From the NCBI RefSeq assembly GCF_018860345.1, contig NZ_JAHKPJ010000021.1, forward strand, positions 367,173-431,172: 64,000 bases of DNA, read 5' to 3'. Both the position numbers and the translations under genes were made by a program. Of the stretch, positions 28,751-38,700 are shown piece by piece; position 1 is the stretch's first letter, and each line of letters begins with the position of its first letter. Below the pieces are notes generated by a model that worked only from the letters and a program-made list of their open reading frames with translations, did not search any database and was not told the origin of the DNA. The stretch comes from Psychrosphaera sp. F3M07. Lineage in GTDB: Bacteria > Pseudomonadota > Gammaproteobacteria > Enterobacterales > Alteromonadaceae.

Positions 28751-30667
28751 TTACTGTTCATTTAAATCAAACAAATGTGTTTCACCTTGACCACTGATCA
28801 ATCTATATTCTGCCAACAAACCTTTTTCATTTAATGTCACTAAACCTGCAGCGGATTGGCTGTGTAAATGCCGTTCATGTTTGCCTTTTCTGGATAATAA
28901 CGGGTGGTGTTCAATTTCCATTTTTCTTCGTTTAGTAAACAAGTTCAAAATACTGTGTTCTGAGTATAAAAAACGATCTATAAAATCAAAGAACTTTAAC
29001 AAACCTTGAGGGAATTCATTTTTAAACCCACTACAGGTTAGCTGCCATATTTTGTCGGTATCAGAACTAAAACGACGCATGGCAGAAAAACAAAACGAGT
29101 AATGCACATCACCAGATAATATAATGACTTCATCAGGCGCTGAGTCGTGACGCAACATTTCCATTAGTTTTTTTGCTGACCCTTGATGTGCCATCCAGTT
29201 TTCTACATCAACTAACAGTTCTTTGCCTAAAAGTTCACACGCCTTTTGTATTACTTCAATAGATTTAACACCAAAAACCGGTGCAGCAGACACGACTAAT
29301 ACTGAATTTTGAGGTTTAAATAAATGTTTTTCAAACTGCTCTAAACGTTCCCAATCCATCAATCCGCTTGGGTTTTTAGTGGAGGTCTCGCTACGCCATC
29401 TGTGCGTGCGAGTATCTAATACCACGATTGCTGGTTCCGTTTTTATCGAATAATGCCACTGATTATGTAAATGAATTATTTCAGTGAACTCTTCACTGGC
29501 GAAGTCTTTTGATTTTGATAACTCACTGATCTGCTCAATAAGATCTTCTACCTTTTCAGGACAATTGCCCCAGCCCTGAAATAAAGTGTAAGACAATAAA
29601 CCGTCGCGGATCATATTATTAGTAATGGTATTGCCGTATATATGCTCTTCCCAATCCGCCGTTAAATTCCAGTCATCGGTTATATCGTGATCATCAAATA
29701 TCATTACCGTCGGTATGTTTGCGACAACTTGGGCAAACAATGGCAAACTTTCAATAAACCCTGTTAAGTGATCCAGTTCATTTTGATAGATAGTTTGTTG
29801 ATTTGCCTTTAATTGTTCTTTTGCTTCTAGGGTTTGTTCATAAACTAACGACCAACACTGACTTGACCAGGTTAATAAATAACAAGCAAAAAACTCATCT
29901 AATCCAATTAAATGGTTTTCGTGATGGCGAGCTGAAACTATGTTATCGCCATGCCAAAATTTGGCAAACCACGACTGGTCTTGTTTTTTAGGAAATAAGG
30001 TACTGCGATTAAATAATGAATAACGCCAGTCTAATTGTTGTTTGGAAACCGCCCCCAATTCATGGGTTGCTGAATACAGACCTAATTTTTTGCTCAAATA
30101 CTGACAAGCCACCAGCATTGGTGCCGCAACGTCATCTGCGTATATTTGATCCCCTGCCATGATCAAATAATCAGGCCTAGTTAAAGAACCATCATTTAGT
30201 TGTTTACCAATAGTGGCAAATGCATCAGGAGCTGGATGATCTGGTTTTCTACAAGAGCCTTGGATAACCGAGGATAACTTGTCTTTAACAATAAATGCGG
30301 GGCTGCTTTCACCATTTAAGGTTGCTGAAGTTAAATCTAACTTATGTTTTTTACCATTAACTACTTTCTCAATCTGATAACCAATGTTTTGATTTAATGG
30401 CCAACTATCTTCTACTTTACAATGAATCTGATTGATAAAACATTGAGAGCCAATCTGAATGTTTTGTAAGTTTTGTTGAAAACTAAGTTTATGCGACTGT
30501 TGTTTAAGTTGAACACTGTACTTATGTTCGGCACTGGTAACAAACCAGATAATCGCTTGAGTTTTATCGACTTTTCTTAAAAAAGGGCCACATAATAACT
30601 CAGGTATCGTTTTTGTCTTGTGATTTTTTTCTAATGAATCTGCCGATGTTAAGTTGGTGTCAGCCAT
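28751..30667 (-). CDS. PhoD-like metallophosphatase
   Basis: A 638-residue protein with the metal-binding blocks of the PhoD family: IQGSCRKPD near 135, MAGDQIYADD near 170, MIFDDHDITDDWN near 325, and ILSGDVHYSFCFSA near 520. It should be a calcium- and iron-dependent phosphomonoesterase or diesterase. No Tat or Sec signal is visible at the N-terminus (MADTNLTSADSLEKNHKTKT), unlike secreted PhoD, so it is probably cytoplasmic. It starts 3 bp after a 52-residue membrane-protein gene and lies in a probable operon with a hydrolase gene. Confidence 0.85.
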   Translation of the reverse strand: MADTNLTSADSLEKNHKTKTIPELLCGPFLRKVDKTQAIIWFVTSAEHKYSVQLKQQSHKLSFQQNLQNIQIGSQCFINQIHCKVEDSWPLNQNIGYQIEKVVNGKKHKLDLTSATLNGESSPAFIVKDKLSSVIQGSCRKPDHPAPDAFATIGKQLNDGSLTRPDYLIMAGDQIYADDVAAPMLVACQYLSKKLGLYSATHELGAVSKQQLDWRYSLFNRSTLFPKKQDQSWFAKFWHGDNIVSARHHENHLIGLDEFFACYLLTWSSQCWSLVYEQTLEAKEQLKANQQTIYQNELDHLTGFIESLPLFAQVVANIPTVMIFDDHDITDDWNLTADWEEHIYGNTITNNMIRDGLLSYTLFQGWGNCPEKVEDLIEQISELSKSKDFASEEFTEIIHLHNQWHYSIKTEPAIVVLDTRTHRWRSETSTKNPSGLMDWERLEQFEKHLFKPQNSVLVVSAAPVFGVKSIEVIQKACELLGKELLVDVENWMAHQGSAKKLMEMLRHDSAPDEVIILSGDVHYSFCFSAMRRFSSDTDKIWQLTCSGFKNEFPQGLLKFFDFIDRFLYSEHSILNLFTKRRKMEIEHHPLLSRKGKHERHLHSQSAAGLVTLNEKGLLAEYRLISGQGETHLFDLNEQ

Positions 30668-30670
30668 AAC

Positions 30671-30829
30671 TTAAGGGTTATCCTTTGGTGAAAGTAAAAG
30701 AAACAAAATTGCCAATGGCCCAAAAAGTAAACCTAAGATAAACCACGTTGACGTTACTTTATTTCTGTTGGACGCCATATTCAAACAAATTATGCCGCAA
30801 ATAATACTAATTATGATGGTAATGAACAT
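30671..30829 (-). CDS. 52-residue two-helix membrane protein
   Basis: Starts MFITIIISIICGIICL, has a short polar loop NMASNRNKVTST, then a second hydrophobic stretch WFILGLLFGPLAILFLLLS and a short charged end. A GAGGAA ribosome site lies 5 nt before the ATG. It overlaps the upstream hydrolase gene by 19 nt and ends 3 bp before the PhoD-like gene, so it is wedged into an operon. The GLLFGPLAILFLLL pattern resembles small inner-membrane proteins common in marine bacteria. Function unknown. Confidence 0.75.
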   Translation of the reverse strand: MFITIIISIICGIICLNMASNRNKVTSTWFILGLLFGPLAILFLLLSPKDNP

Positions 30830-31479
30830 GTTCGTTCCTCATGCATTTTATTTTGCTGTATCAAGCTTGGTATGAAAACGGACGGCTGATTGATACATTC
30901 AACGTTAACTAACATATCCGTTACCTGTTCGCTTGCCGTCATATCGTAGTTAACCGATTGTGGATTAACATACCCATGTTTTAACGGAACTTGAACAATT
31001 CTAAGATTCTGTTTTGTAACAAGATGTTGAATAACCTTTGGCAAATCAAAGTGTTCCTCTTCTTTTGGAAACACAATCGTAAACGGACAACTTGGGGTTA
31101 AATCTAATGAATGCCTAATTTGTCCCGGATAAAAGCCAATACAATGATTTATACATAAGTGACTGTTGGTGTTCAATTTAGTAGATACCACCTGCCACAA
31201 TGCCGCAGCACCTGCACTAAAACCAATACAATTGATAGCTTGTTCATCAGAAATGTTAAGTTGAGCCAAACATAACTTTAATTTGTTCACATAAGCTTCC
31301 AAACCACCTGCATCTTGAAACGCTTGGTAAGCTTGTTGCTCGTTTTCGAAATTGGTAAGGCCATCATTTTCTTCATAAGGGCTTATACAAAATGTGTTGT
31401 GCCCTTTTTGTTGCCATGTTTGTAATAAGGTTTTACACCAAGACGTTTCACCAAAAATATCAGTGACTAATATTAACAA
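30811..31479 (-). CDS. Alpha/beta hydrolase-like (dienelactone hydrolase-type) protein
   Basis: A 222-residue protein with a nucleophile elbow GFSAGAAALW (Ser near residue 88), preceded by a beta-strand (INCI), and a late histidine in LKHGYVNPQS. The short N-terminus MLILVTDIFGETSWCKTLL recalls dienelactone hydrolase relatives. The natural substrate is unknown. It is followed by the 52-residue gene (overlap) and the PhoD-like gene, so the three probably act together. The pirin gene is 59 bp upstream on the same strand. Confidence 0.7.
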   Translation of the reverse strand: MLILVTDIFGETSWCKTLLQTWQQKGHNTFCISPYEENDGLTNFENEQQAYQAFQDAGGLEAYVNKLKLCLAQLNISDEQAINCIGFSAGAAALWQVVSTKLNTNSHLCINHCIGFYPGQIRHSLDLTPSCPFTIVFPKEEEHFDLPKVIQHLVTKQNLRIVQVPLKHGYVNPQSVNYDMTASEQVTDMLVNVECINQPSVFIPSLIQQNKMHEERTCSLPS

Positions 31480-31538
31480 TATGTTCTCCTAAACCTTTAC
31501 CTTGGTTACTAACTTTTTACTCGTCTCTGCTCAATGGA

Positions 31539-32375
31539 TTATCCTAATCGGCCCGCATCCAAATCAACAAATGCTTGCTGAATCTCTTCATTAGTATTCA
31601 TAACAAAAGGTCCATATTGCACAATCGGCTCTCCGATTGGATCACCCATTACGACTAATGCACCAGAATCAGGAAACAAGGTCAAATCAACGGTGCAGCC
31701 TTCACCAAATGTGACTACGTGAGACGATGTTATCTGCTGTTGATTTACTTGGATCTGCCCTTGATAAACATAAATGTAACCTCTGGCATTATGATTAAAC
31801 ATGAGTAACTGTTGATGTTCGACCTCTGAACTTATATCGTAAATTTGTAGTTGGATATCATCCCTAACTACAGGGCCTGTTTTATCAAAGTTTGATACTT
31901 GACCAGCAATCAACTTTAGTCGTGTTTTATCTTGCTTAAGAGGTAAAACCGGAATTTGTTCTTTTGTAATATCAACATAGGAAGCGTCAACCATCTTATG
32001 TTTAGCTGGAAGATTTATCCATAATTGAAATCCCCATAATAAACCTTGATCTTGTTTAGGCGTTTCCGAATGAATGATACCTTTGCCAGCCGTCATATAT
32101 TGTACCCCACCGGAATTAATTAACCCGTGTCCTCCGGTAGAGTCATTATGCTCCATGCTGCCATGCATAAGATAAGTTAAGGTTTCAAACCCTCGATGTG
32201 GGTGTGGCGGAAATCCAGCAATATAGTCATTTGGATCATCTGAACGAATTTCATCAATCATTAAAAATGGGTCTAAGTTAGGCAATTTAGGCTGACCAAT
32301 CGCTCTTGTCAGCTTTACACCAGCACCATCTGTCGCCGGCATTCCTTTTAAAATATGGATTATTTGCTTATTCAT
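31539..32375 (-). CDS. Pirin family protein
   Basis: A 278-residue bicupin. PHPHRGFETLTYLMHGSMEH near residue 56 and AGKGIIHSE near 97 carry the three His and one Glu that bind iron in pirins, and the C-terminal half has the typical GEPIVQYGPFVMNTNEEIQQ end. Pirins act as iron-dependent quercetinases or redox-sensing cofactors; which applies here is unknown. It is divergent from the channel-like gene. Confidence 0.93.
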   Translation of the reverse strand: MNKQIIHILKGMPATDGAGVKLTRAIGQPKLPNLDPFLMIDEIRSDDPNDYIAGFPPHPHRGFETLTYLMHGSMEHNDSTGGHGLINSGGVQYMTAGKGIIHSETPKQDQGLLWGFQLWINLPAKHKMVDASYVDITKEQIPVLPLKQDKTRLKLIAGQVSNFDKTGPVVRDDIQLQIYDISSEVEHQQLLMFNHNARGYIYVYQGQIQVNQQQITSSHVVTFGEGCTVDLTLFPDSGALVVMGDPIGEPIVQYGPFVMNTNEEIQQAFVDLDAGRLG

Positions 32376-32546
32376 ACTCGTGTTGCCCCATCTGAGTTTA
32401 AAGAAATGTCATATGTTCGAATTGGTTAATCATAAAGCGATAAAAGTGAAATAACATAAAAAACCAAAATATTTATAGTCAAATACCCATTATTCTATTA
32501 TTTTTATTAGAAAGAACATATTGTTAACTCATTATCAAGGTGATTA

Positions 32547-33527
32547 ATGTCAGACCAAAATACTTGTAAATACCATAACCTTGAAGGCAAGCGCTGTGAA
32601 GAAAAAGATATGGGTGCAGGTCATTGTTTCTGGCATGATAAAACCATTGATAAAACAGGTATGGACTTAAGTGAACGTTTAGAAAACTACGCAAAAAGTG
32701 GTGGAATGTTACAAGGGCTCCAACTTAAACAAGCTAACCTTAAAGACATCCGTCTAGTTCGTCGAGGTTGCACTAGTGGTTACGATATGCGTAATTGTGA
32801 TCTCTACCGTGCTGACATGGAAAATGCTCATCTGTTTAACATAAACCTAGAAGGTTCTTCTTTAATGAAGACCCGTCTTAATGACTCCAAATTAAATTGT
32901 GCAAATTTACATAATACGAATCTATTAGGCGTCAAACTGCAGAATGCACGTATCGATAATATTAAAGTGGGCGAATATGTTCAGCAAGAAGCTATCGCGA
33001 TACAAGCTGATAAAGATAAAGATAGAACCAAAGCGATTGATTATTATGAACAGTCAGAAGAAATATATCGAAATTTAAGAAAAACCGCTGAAACTGACGG
33101 AATACATGTTTTAGCTGGTCATTTTGCCCATAAAGAACTGATTATGCGCCGCAAACAACACCCACAATATTCTCAAAAAAGAGTTGTTTCTAAAGCCGTC
33201 GATTTATTTTGTGGTTACGGTGAAAAACCTATAAATGTGATCTTATTCTCATTAATATTGATTTTATTTTGCGCCGTTTTGTATTTTATTCTTGGCATCA
33301 AAAGTGATACCGGAATCATTCAATTATCTTTCAACAACTCATTTGTTGAGAATCTATATAACTTTTTCTCTAGCATTTATTTTAGTGTGGTGACTTTTAC
33401 TACCTTAGGTTATGGCGATATTAACCCAGTCGGATATTCCAGATTGGTCGCCACCATAGAGGCCTTTATTGGCAGCTTTGCATTGGCCTTATTTGTTGTG
33501 GTTTTTGTGCAAAAAACCACAAGATAA
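32547..33527 (+). CDS. Pentapeptide-repeat protein fused to a potassium-channel pore
   Basis: A 326-residue protein of three parts. Residues 7-30 have a Cys/His cluster (C7, H10, C17, C27, H30), possibly a zinc site. Residues about 52-138 hold pentapeptide repeats such as ANLKD, ADMEN, CANLH and TNLLG. The last part has two membrane helices (about 229-250 and 302-322) around a pore loop with the selectivity filter TTLGYGD at 285-291, as in two-helix potassium channels. A helical charged region links the repeats to the pore. It is likely an inner-membrane K+ channel with a cytosolic regulatory module. Ligand unknown. Stand-alone gene. Confidence 0.88.
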   Translation: MSDQNTCKYHNLEGKRCEEKDMGAGHCFWHDKTIDKTGMDLSERLENYAKSGGMLQGLQLKQANLKDIRLVRRGCTSGYDMRNCDLYRADMENAHLFNINLEGSSLMKTRLNDSKLNCANLHNTNLLGVKLQNARIDNIKVGEYVQQEAIAIQADKDKDRTKAIDYYEQSEEIYRNLRKTAETDGIHVLAGHFAHKELIMRRKQHPQYSQKRVVSKAVDLFCGYGEKPINVILFSLILILFCAVLYFILGIKSDTGIIQLSFNNSFVENLYNFFSSIYFSVVTFTTLGYGDINPVGYSRLVATIEAFIGSFALALFVVVFVQKTTR

Positions 33528-33561
33528 AACCCCTTCCCCATATTGACGATATTAAGACATC

Positions 33562-35751
33562 TTATGTTGATGACATATTATGTCTTAATAACAAACTCAA
33601 ACCTGACTGCCTAACCGTTGCTTTGTTAATAGCTTGTTGAATTTCTTGAGCTTGGCCAAAGATAGTGAACTGTTTTTTAGCGCGAGTTAATCCTGTGTAC
33701 AGGATCTCTCTGGATAAAATCTTATTGTTAAGGTTGGCATCGGGTAAAACTAATGCCACATGTTTAAACTCTGATCCTTGGCTTTTATGCACTGTCATAG
33801 CGTAAACTGTTTCGTGTTTAGGTAACCGTTGGCAAGACACTTTCATCACTTGGCCATCAGGCTGCAAAAAATAAGTCATTAATTGTTTATCATTACCAAT
33901 AAGCTGTAAGCCAATATCCCCATTATATAAACCCAAATGATACGCGTTTTCTGAGATCATCACTGGGCGACAATGATAATGTTGCTCATGGTGATTAACC
34001 AACTTACGAGAAATTAGCCTCTGTTTGATATGCCTATTGATCCCTTCAACACCAAACTCACCTTCTTTTACGCAGGTCAGGATTTGGAACTGCAATAAGT
34101 GGTCGAATAACCTTGTTAAAAAAGCATAACTGAGCTCTGGAGGTTGATGGATAAACTCTTTTGCCTGTTGGATTAATAATAGTTGGTGTTTAAAACTGAA
34201 TTCTATCAACGAGTGATAACTATCTAGGTCTGGTTTTATCCAATTGAGTTCAGCTTCGAGTATATTATGTGCAACCTGGTTTGCTTGGTCTGATAATAAA
34301 GAGATTACTTTGGCGCTGTTCCCTTGATTAATAAACCTAGCTAATTGGCCAATTAAACCGGCAGCACTAAAACGATAACTCTTTTGTAATTCAACCACCA
34401 AATTCAGAGATTGTGTTTCAACACGGCATATTTCTGCTAATACGTTGCCAGTTTCCACCGACGATAATTGCTGCCTATCCCCTAATAAAATAACTTGAGC
34501 ATGTTTAGGTACGGCGGCTAACAATTTGCTCATCAAACTTAAGTCCACCATAGAGGCTTCGTCGACGATCAATACATCAACAAATAATTTATTGTTTTCG
34601 TTATACGTAAACTCGTTTAACCCTTGGGGTTTTAATAATCTATGAATAGTAACCGCAGTATTAGGAAGCCTATCTTTAATAGTTGAGTTTAATTGCAAAC
34701 TCCCTAATGAATGCGTTATTGATTCAGCTAATCGTTGTGCCGCTTTACCTGTTGGAGCCGCAAGTTGTATGTTTAACCCTAATACTTGAGTTGTAATTGG
34801 TGACTTATATTGTTGAGTTTGTTCATATTGATCATGTAACTGTAATAATGTCGCTAATAGTTTTACTACAGTTGTTGTTTTACCAGTACCTGGTCCACCA
34901 GATATCACTGAAAATGGTTTAGTAATGGAGTTAATCACTGCTTGTTTTTGCCAGTCAATCTCTTGGCTAGGTTCAAATAAGGTATTAACTACAGTCTCTA
35001 TCTGTTGTTTATCAAGGGTGTTAAACCAATACGGTTTATCATTGGCCTCTCCTTTAATAAAGTTCACTACTGCTTTTTCATAATTGAAATACCGACGCAT
35101 GTATAAGCAGTTGTTAAACAGAACTAATGGCATTCCATCCGTTTCTATCGAGTACTCATCTTCATACAAGGTAAATTGGCTAGCCAAACCACTGTTAAGT
35201 AGAATATCTTGCCATTGTGACTGTATTGGCAGCTGCTCTAATACTTGTTTGGTTAAATTATGCTGCTGTAATTCTGGTGGTAACCAAGTAAATGGTTGGC
35301 TCAAGTTGACTTGATCTAAATGTAAACACGCATCTTGTATACTCATGTCATAACTAAGTTTCGCAGTCAGTAACAGCACAAAGTTAATTTCTGCTCGGGT
35401 TAACTTAATCGTGTTACCCAACTCATTGTTTACGATCATTTCACCGTAGATAAAACAAGCAAAGTGATAATCCATTGATTGAATGATCTTGTGCTGTTTT
35501 AGTAACAACAGCCATTGTAACGTTTCGGGTAACTCTCTATTCGCTAGATTAGTGCTGTCATTGGCTTTATCCAATTTGCAGCTTATGTCATCCGATAGCT
35601 CTATAGTGTGTTCATTCTCAATGCCTTGAACAAAAACTGACGTGTTTTTAAACCACTGTTTTATTGGCTTTTCTACCATAGCGTTGTCTAAATCCGTGTT
35701 AGTAGAATTAGTATTGCTAGAATTGGTTTTATTTATATCAGTCAAAGTCAA
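33562..35751 (-). CDS. recD: RecD, exodeoxyribonuclease V alpha subunit
   Basis: A 729-residue SF1B helicase, longer than the 608 of E. coli. Walker A GGPGTGKTTT, Walker B VDEASMVDLSLM, LLGDRQQLSSVETG and the C-terminal YAMTVHKSQGSEFKH are intact. RecD is the fast 5'-3' motor of RecBCD and is required for nuclease control. The first 35 residues are Asn/Thr-rich. It overlaps the end of recB by 14 nt, so translation is coupled. Confidence 0.96.
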   Translation of the reverse strand: MTLTDINKTNSSNTNSTNTDLDNAMVEKPIKQWFKNTSVFVQGIENEHTIELSDDISCKLDKANDSTNLANRELPETLQWLLLLKQHKIIQSMDYHFACFIYGEMIVNNELGNTIKLTRAEINFVLLLTAKLSYDMSIQDACLHLDQVNLSQPFTWLPPELQQHNLTKQVLEQLPIQSQWQDILLNSGLASQFTLYEDEYSIETDGMPLVLFNNCLYMRRYFNYEKAVVNFIKGEANDKPYWFNTLDKQQIETVVNTLFEPSQEIDWQKQAVINSITKPFSVISGGPGTGKTTTVVKLLATLLQLHDQYEQTQQYKSPITTQVLGLNIQLAAPTGKAAQRLAESITHSLGSLQLNSTIKDRLPNTAVTIHRLLKPQGLNEFTYNENNKLFVDVLIVDEASMVDLSLMSKLLAAVPKHAQVILLGDRQQLSSVETGNVLAEICRVETQSLNLVVELQKSYRFSAAGLIGQLARFINQGNSAKVISLLSDQANQVAHNILEAELNWIKPDLDSYHSLIEFSFKHQLLLIQQAKEFIHQPPELSYAFLTRLFDHLLQFQILTCVKEGEFGVEGINRHIKQRLISRKLVNHHEQHYHCRPVMISENAYHLGLYNGDIGLQLIGNDKQLMTYFLQPDGQVMKVSCQRLPKHETVYAMTVHKSQGSEFKHVALVLPDANLNNKILSREILYTGLTRAKKQFTIFGQAQEIQQAINKATVRQSGLSLLLRHNMSST

Positions 35752-38700
35752 ACCCCATCTGTGAAACTGTGCTGGTTACGTCTTGATGACTCAAATCATC
35801 CGTTGCTGAGTCTGTCTCAGTTTGGCTTTGTTGTGATAAAACAGGTTCACTCTTTTCAGCATAAGTCGACTGTGATTGCTCAAACTTACCTTCTAATGCC
35901 GCGTCTAAGTATTCAATAACATCTTGTTTTATATTCATAACATAAACACCAGATGTTGAAGTATTGTTCATTGTTTGCATGCCGCGCAAAAATAAATAAA
36001 GAGCACCTCCAACATGAACATTGTAATCGTAATGAGGTAAACGCGACTTTAGCCAGCGATGAAGTGCCAACGTGTAAATCAGTGCTTGTATTTGATAATG
36101 ATGATCGGACATGGAAACCTCTAAATTAGCATGATTATAAAACAATAAATCATCGCCTAAATAATTGGATTTATAGTCTAATACGTAATATTTATCTTTA
36201 TGATGTACCGTTAAATCAATAAAACCTTTTACGATACCTGACAGGCCATCTTGATTGGCACTTGCAGATAAAAAATTATCAAAATGCACCGGTTTTAAAC
36301 CCATCATTTGTAACGCGTTACTTATAATCAATTGGTTCAAACTGTTGAAATTAAAGTAGAATTCCATTTCAACCAATCTATCTTTTTTTTCTATGTCAGC
36401 AAGGGAGTAACTCGGCGTTTGATCTGGGGTATTTACGTTTTCATCTATGGATTTGGTATCAGAACCCGCCAATAAATTACAATTAATAATATCTTTCATC
36501 CAGTCTATCGTTACTGAGACCCATGACAGTTCTATTCCATATCGCGTTAATCCAGATTCAATAACATCAACCTGTTCAACCACTGGCTGTTGAAAATCTA
36601 AGTTCTCCATAATCCAATGTAAACATGTTCCTGCATTCGCGCCTTTGGGAAATGAAAATCTATCTTTTACCATTATTGGCTCAGATGTTATCTGAACATT
36701 TGATTGTTCTGGCTCAATATTGTTTTGTTCATCCGATAAACCAGACACCCAAATATCATTTAATTGTTCTTGGGCAAAACTATCCGTAGTTTTATACCCA
36801 GCGGACTCCACGAATTTACTTTCGCTGTGATGCGCGCCAGCCACTAATGATGAATAACTTATCATTTTCCAATTATCGTTTACGTTACCACTAAATTGAG
36901 AAAAACTAAGTACCGGCGTTTTTTTACTGTGTAAGCTTAGTCCAGCAGATTTACGTTGATTAAACTCATCGACCACCAGATCTTCAGCTTGGCTTTGATA
37001 TTGGAAACAGTCCTTAAATTCAATGTCATTATTGAAGTCTAGCTGTAACAATCGGTTACAGGCTTGTTCTATTAATTCATTATTTGGTTTTTGATTGGTG
37101 GCTAACTCACCTAACAACACTTGCCCTAAACCTGAATTATCTAAAACAGGTCGTTTATATGCATCTAATAAATTATATACACCGATCACTAAATTGAATA
37201 TTGGACGGGTCATCGCAACATATAATAAACGTAAATCTTCCGCTAAACGTTCAGCTTCAGCTTGTTGTAACTCTTGAGTGCGATTATCAACACGATAAGT
37301 TAACCCTTTAGATTCTTGATTTGAGGTATAAATAGCGGTTTTTGCCGCTTTAAAATCACAAACAAAAGGTAGATATACAATTGGATATTCTAACCCTTTT
37401 GAAGCATGTAAAGTGGCGATTTGCACTAAGCTACTGTCGGATTCTAAACGTAATTGTTGGTCGTCCGTTGCGTCACTCCAGTTATCATCGGCAATCACTT
37501 GCTGCTCAAACCAATGTAGCAGTTTTTCAACACCTGCATGTTTAACCGATTGTTGTTGGATAAGTTCAGACAAATGGCGTTGGTCTGTGATCAATCGTTC
37601 ATATTCATTTGGCTCTAACAATTGCCATTTATTCAAGGTATCTGCTTGTAGCAAAATGGTGTCAATGGCACTTGAGATTTGACCATAAACCCAACGTTGA
37701 TTAGCGTTATAAAACCAATCTAAATGCTGCTGCCATAATACAGGATCATGTTGCAGCTTAAATAATGTGTCGATGTCATAAGCAAAAAAACAAGTGGCGC
37801 AGGCGGCCCTCACTTTTTGCTCATTAAACGGTGAATTAATTGCCATCAATAACCGCAGTAAATCTTTGGCGACTGCAGTATTGAATATATTGTCACGACT
37901 GATAAATACCGAGCGTATATTCAACTGAGCTAGGGTCTTTTTAATTACGCTGGCTTGATTACGGTTTCTTACTAAAATACAAATATCGTTTGCTTGTACG
38001 GGTAATACTTTACCCTGTTTATCGATATACGTACTGGGATCGTCACTGGTGGCTGATAACAAGGTTTGCTGTATTTGACTGGCACACCATTTAGCTAATA
38101 TACCTTCAGCATCTGATTGTTTAAATCCAACTTTATCAGGGGCTTGGGTATCTGGTAATAAATGGCAAAATGTTAATTGATTTGCATCTTTGCCATTATC
38201 TATCAGTTTAAATGTATCTGATTTGCCCGCTAACACAGATTCAAAGGGGATCTCTTTTTGTTTAAATCCTTCAACACTTTGTTTGAATACTTGGTTAACG
38301 GCATTCACTAGCTTGGGGTGAGAACGCCAATTGGTGTCTAAGGTATAATGTTGTGAGTCGGCTAAATCTTGTTTTGCTTTGATATAAGTAAATATATCGG
38401 CACCACGGAACTTGTAAATGGCCTGTTTAGGATCACCAATTAAAATCATATTAGCAGTGGTTGTTTCGCTATCTTGCGACCTGTTATATATGGCATTAAA
38501 TATACCGTACTGAACAGGATCGGTATCTTGGAACTCGTCAATAAAGGCCAAAGGGTATTTAGTTCTAATGGCCTGCAATAACAAATTATTGTCCTCAACC
38601 ACATCCACATTTTCCACTGTAGACGTTGCATTTATAGCGTTAAGTAACTGAGTTAACAAATCATCAGGGTTAATGATCTGTTGTTCGTTTTTAATTTGTT

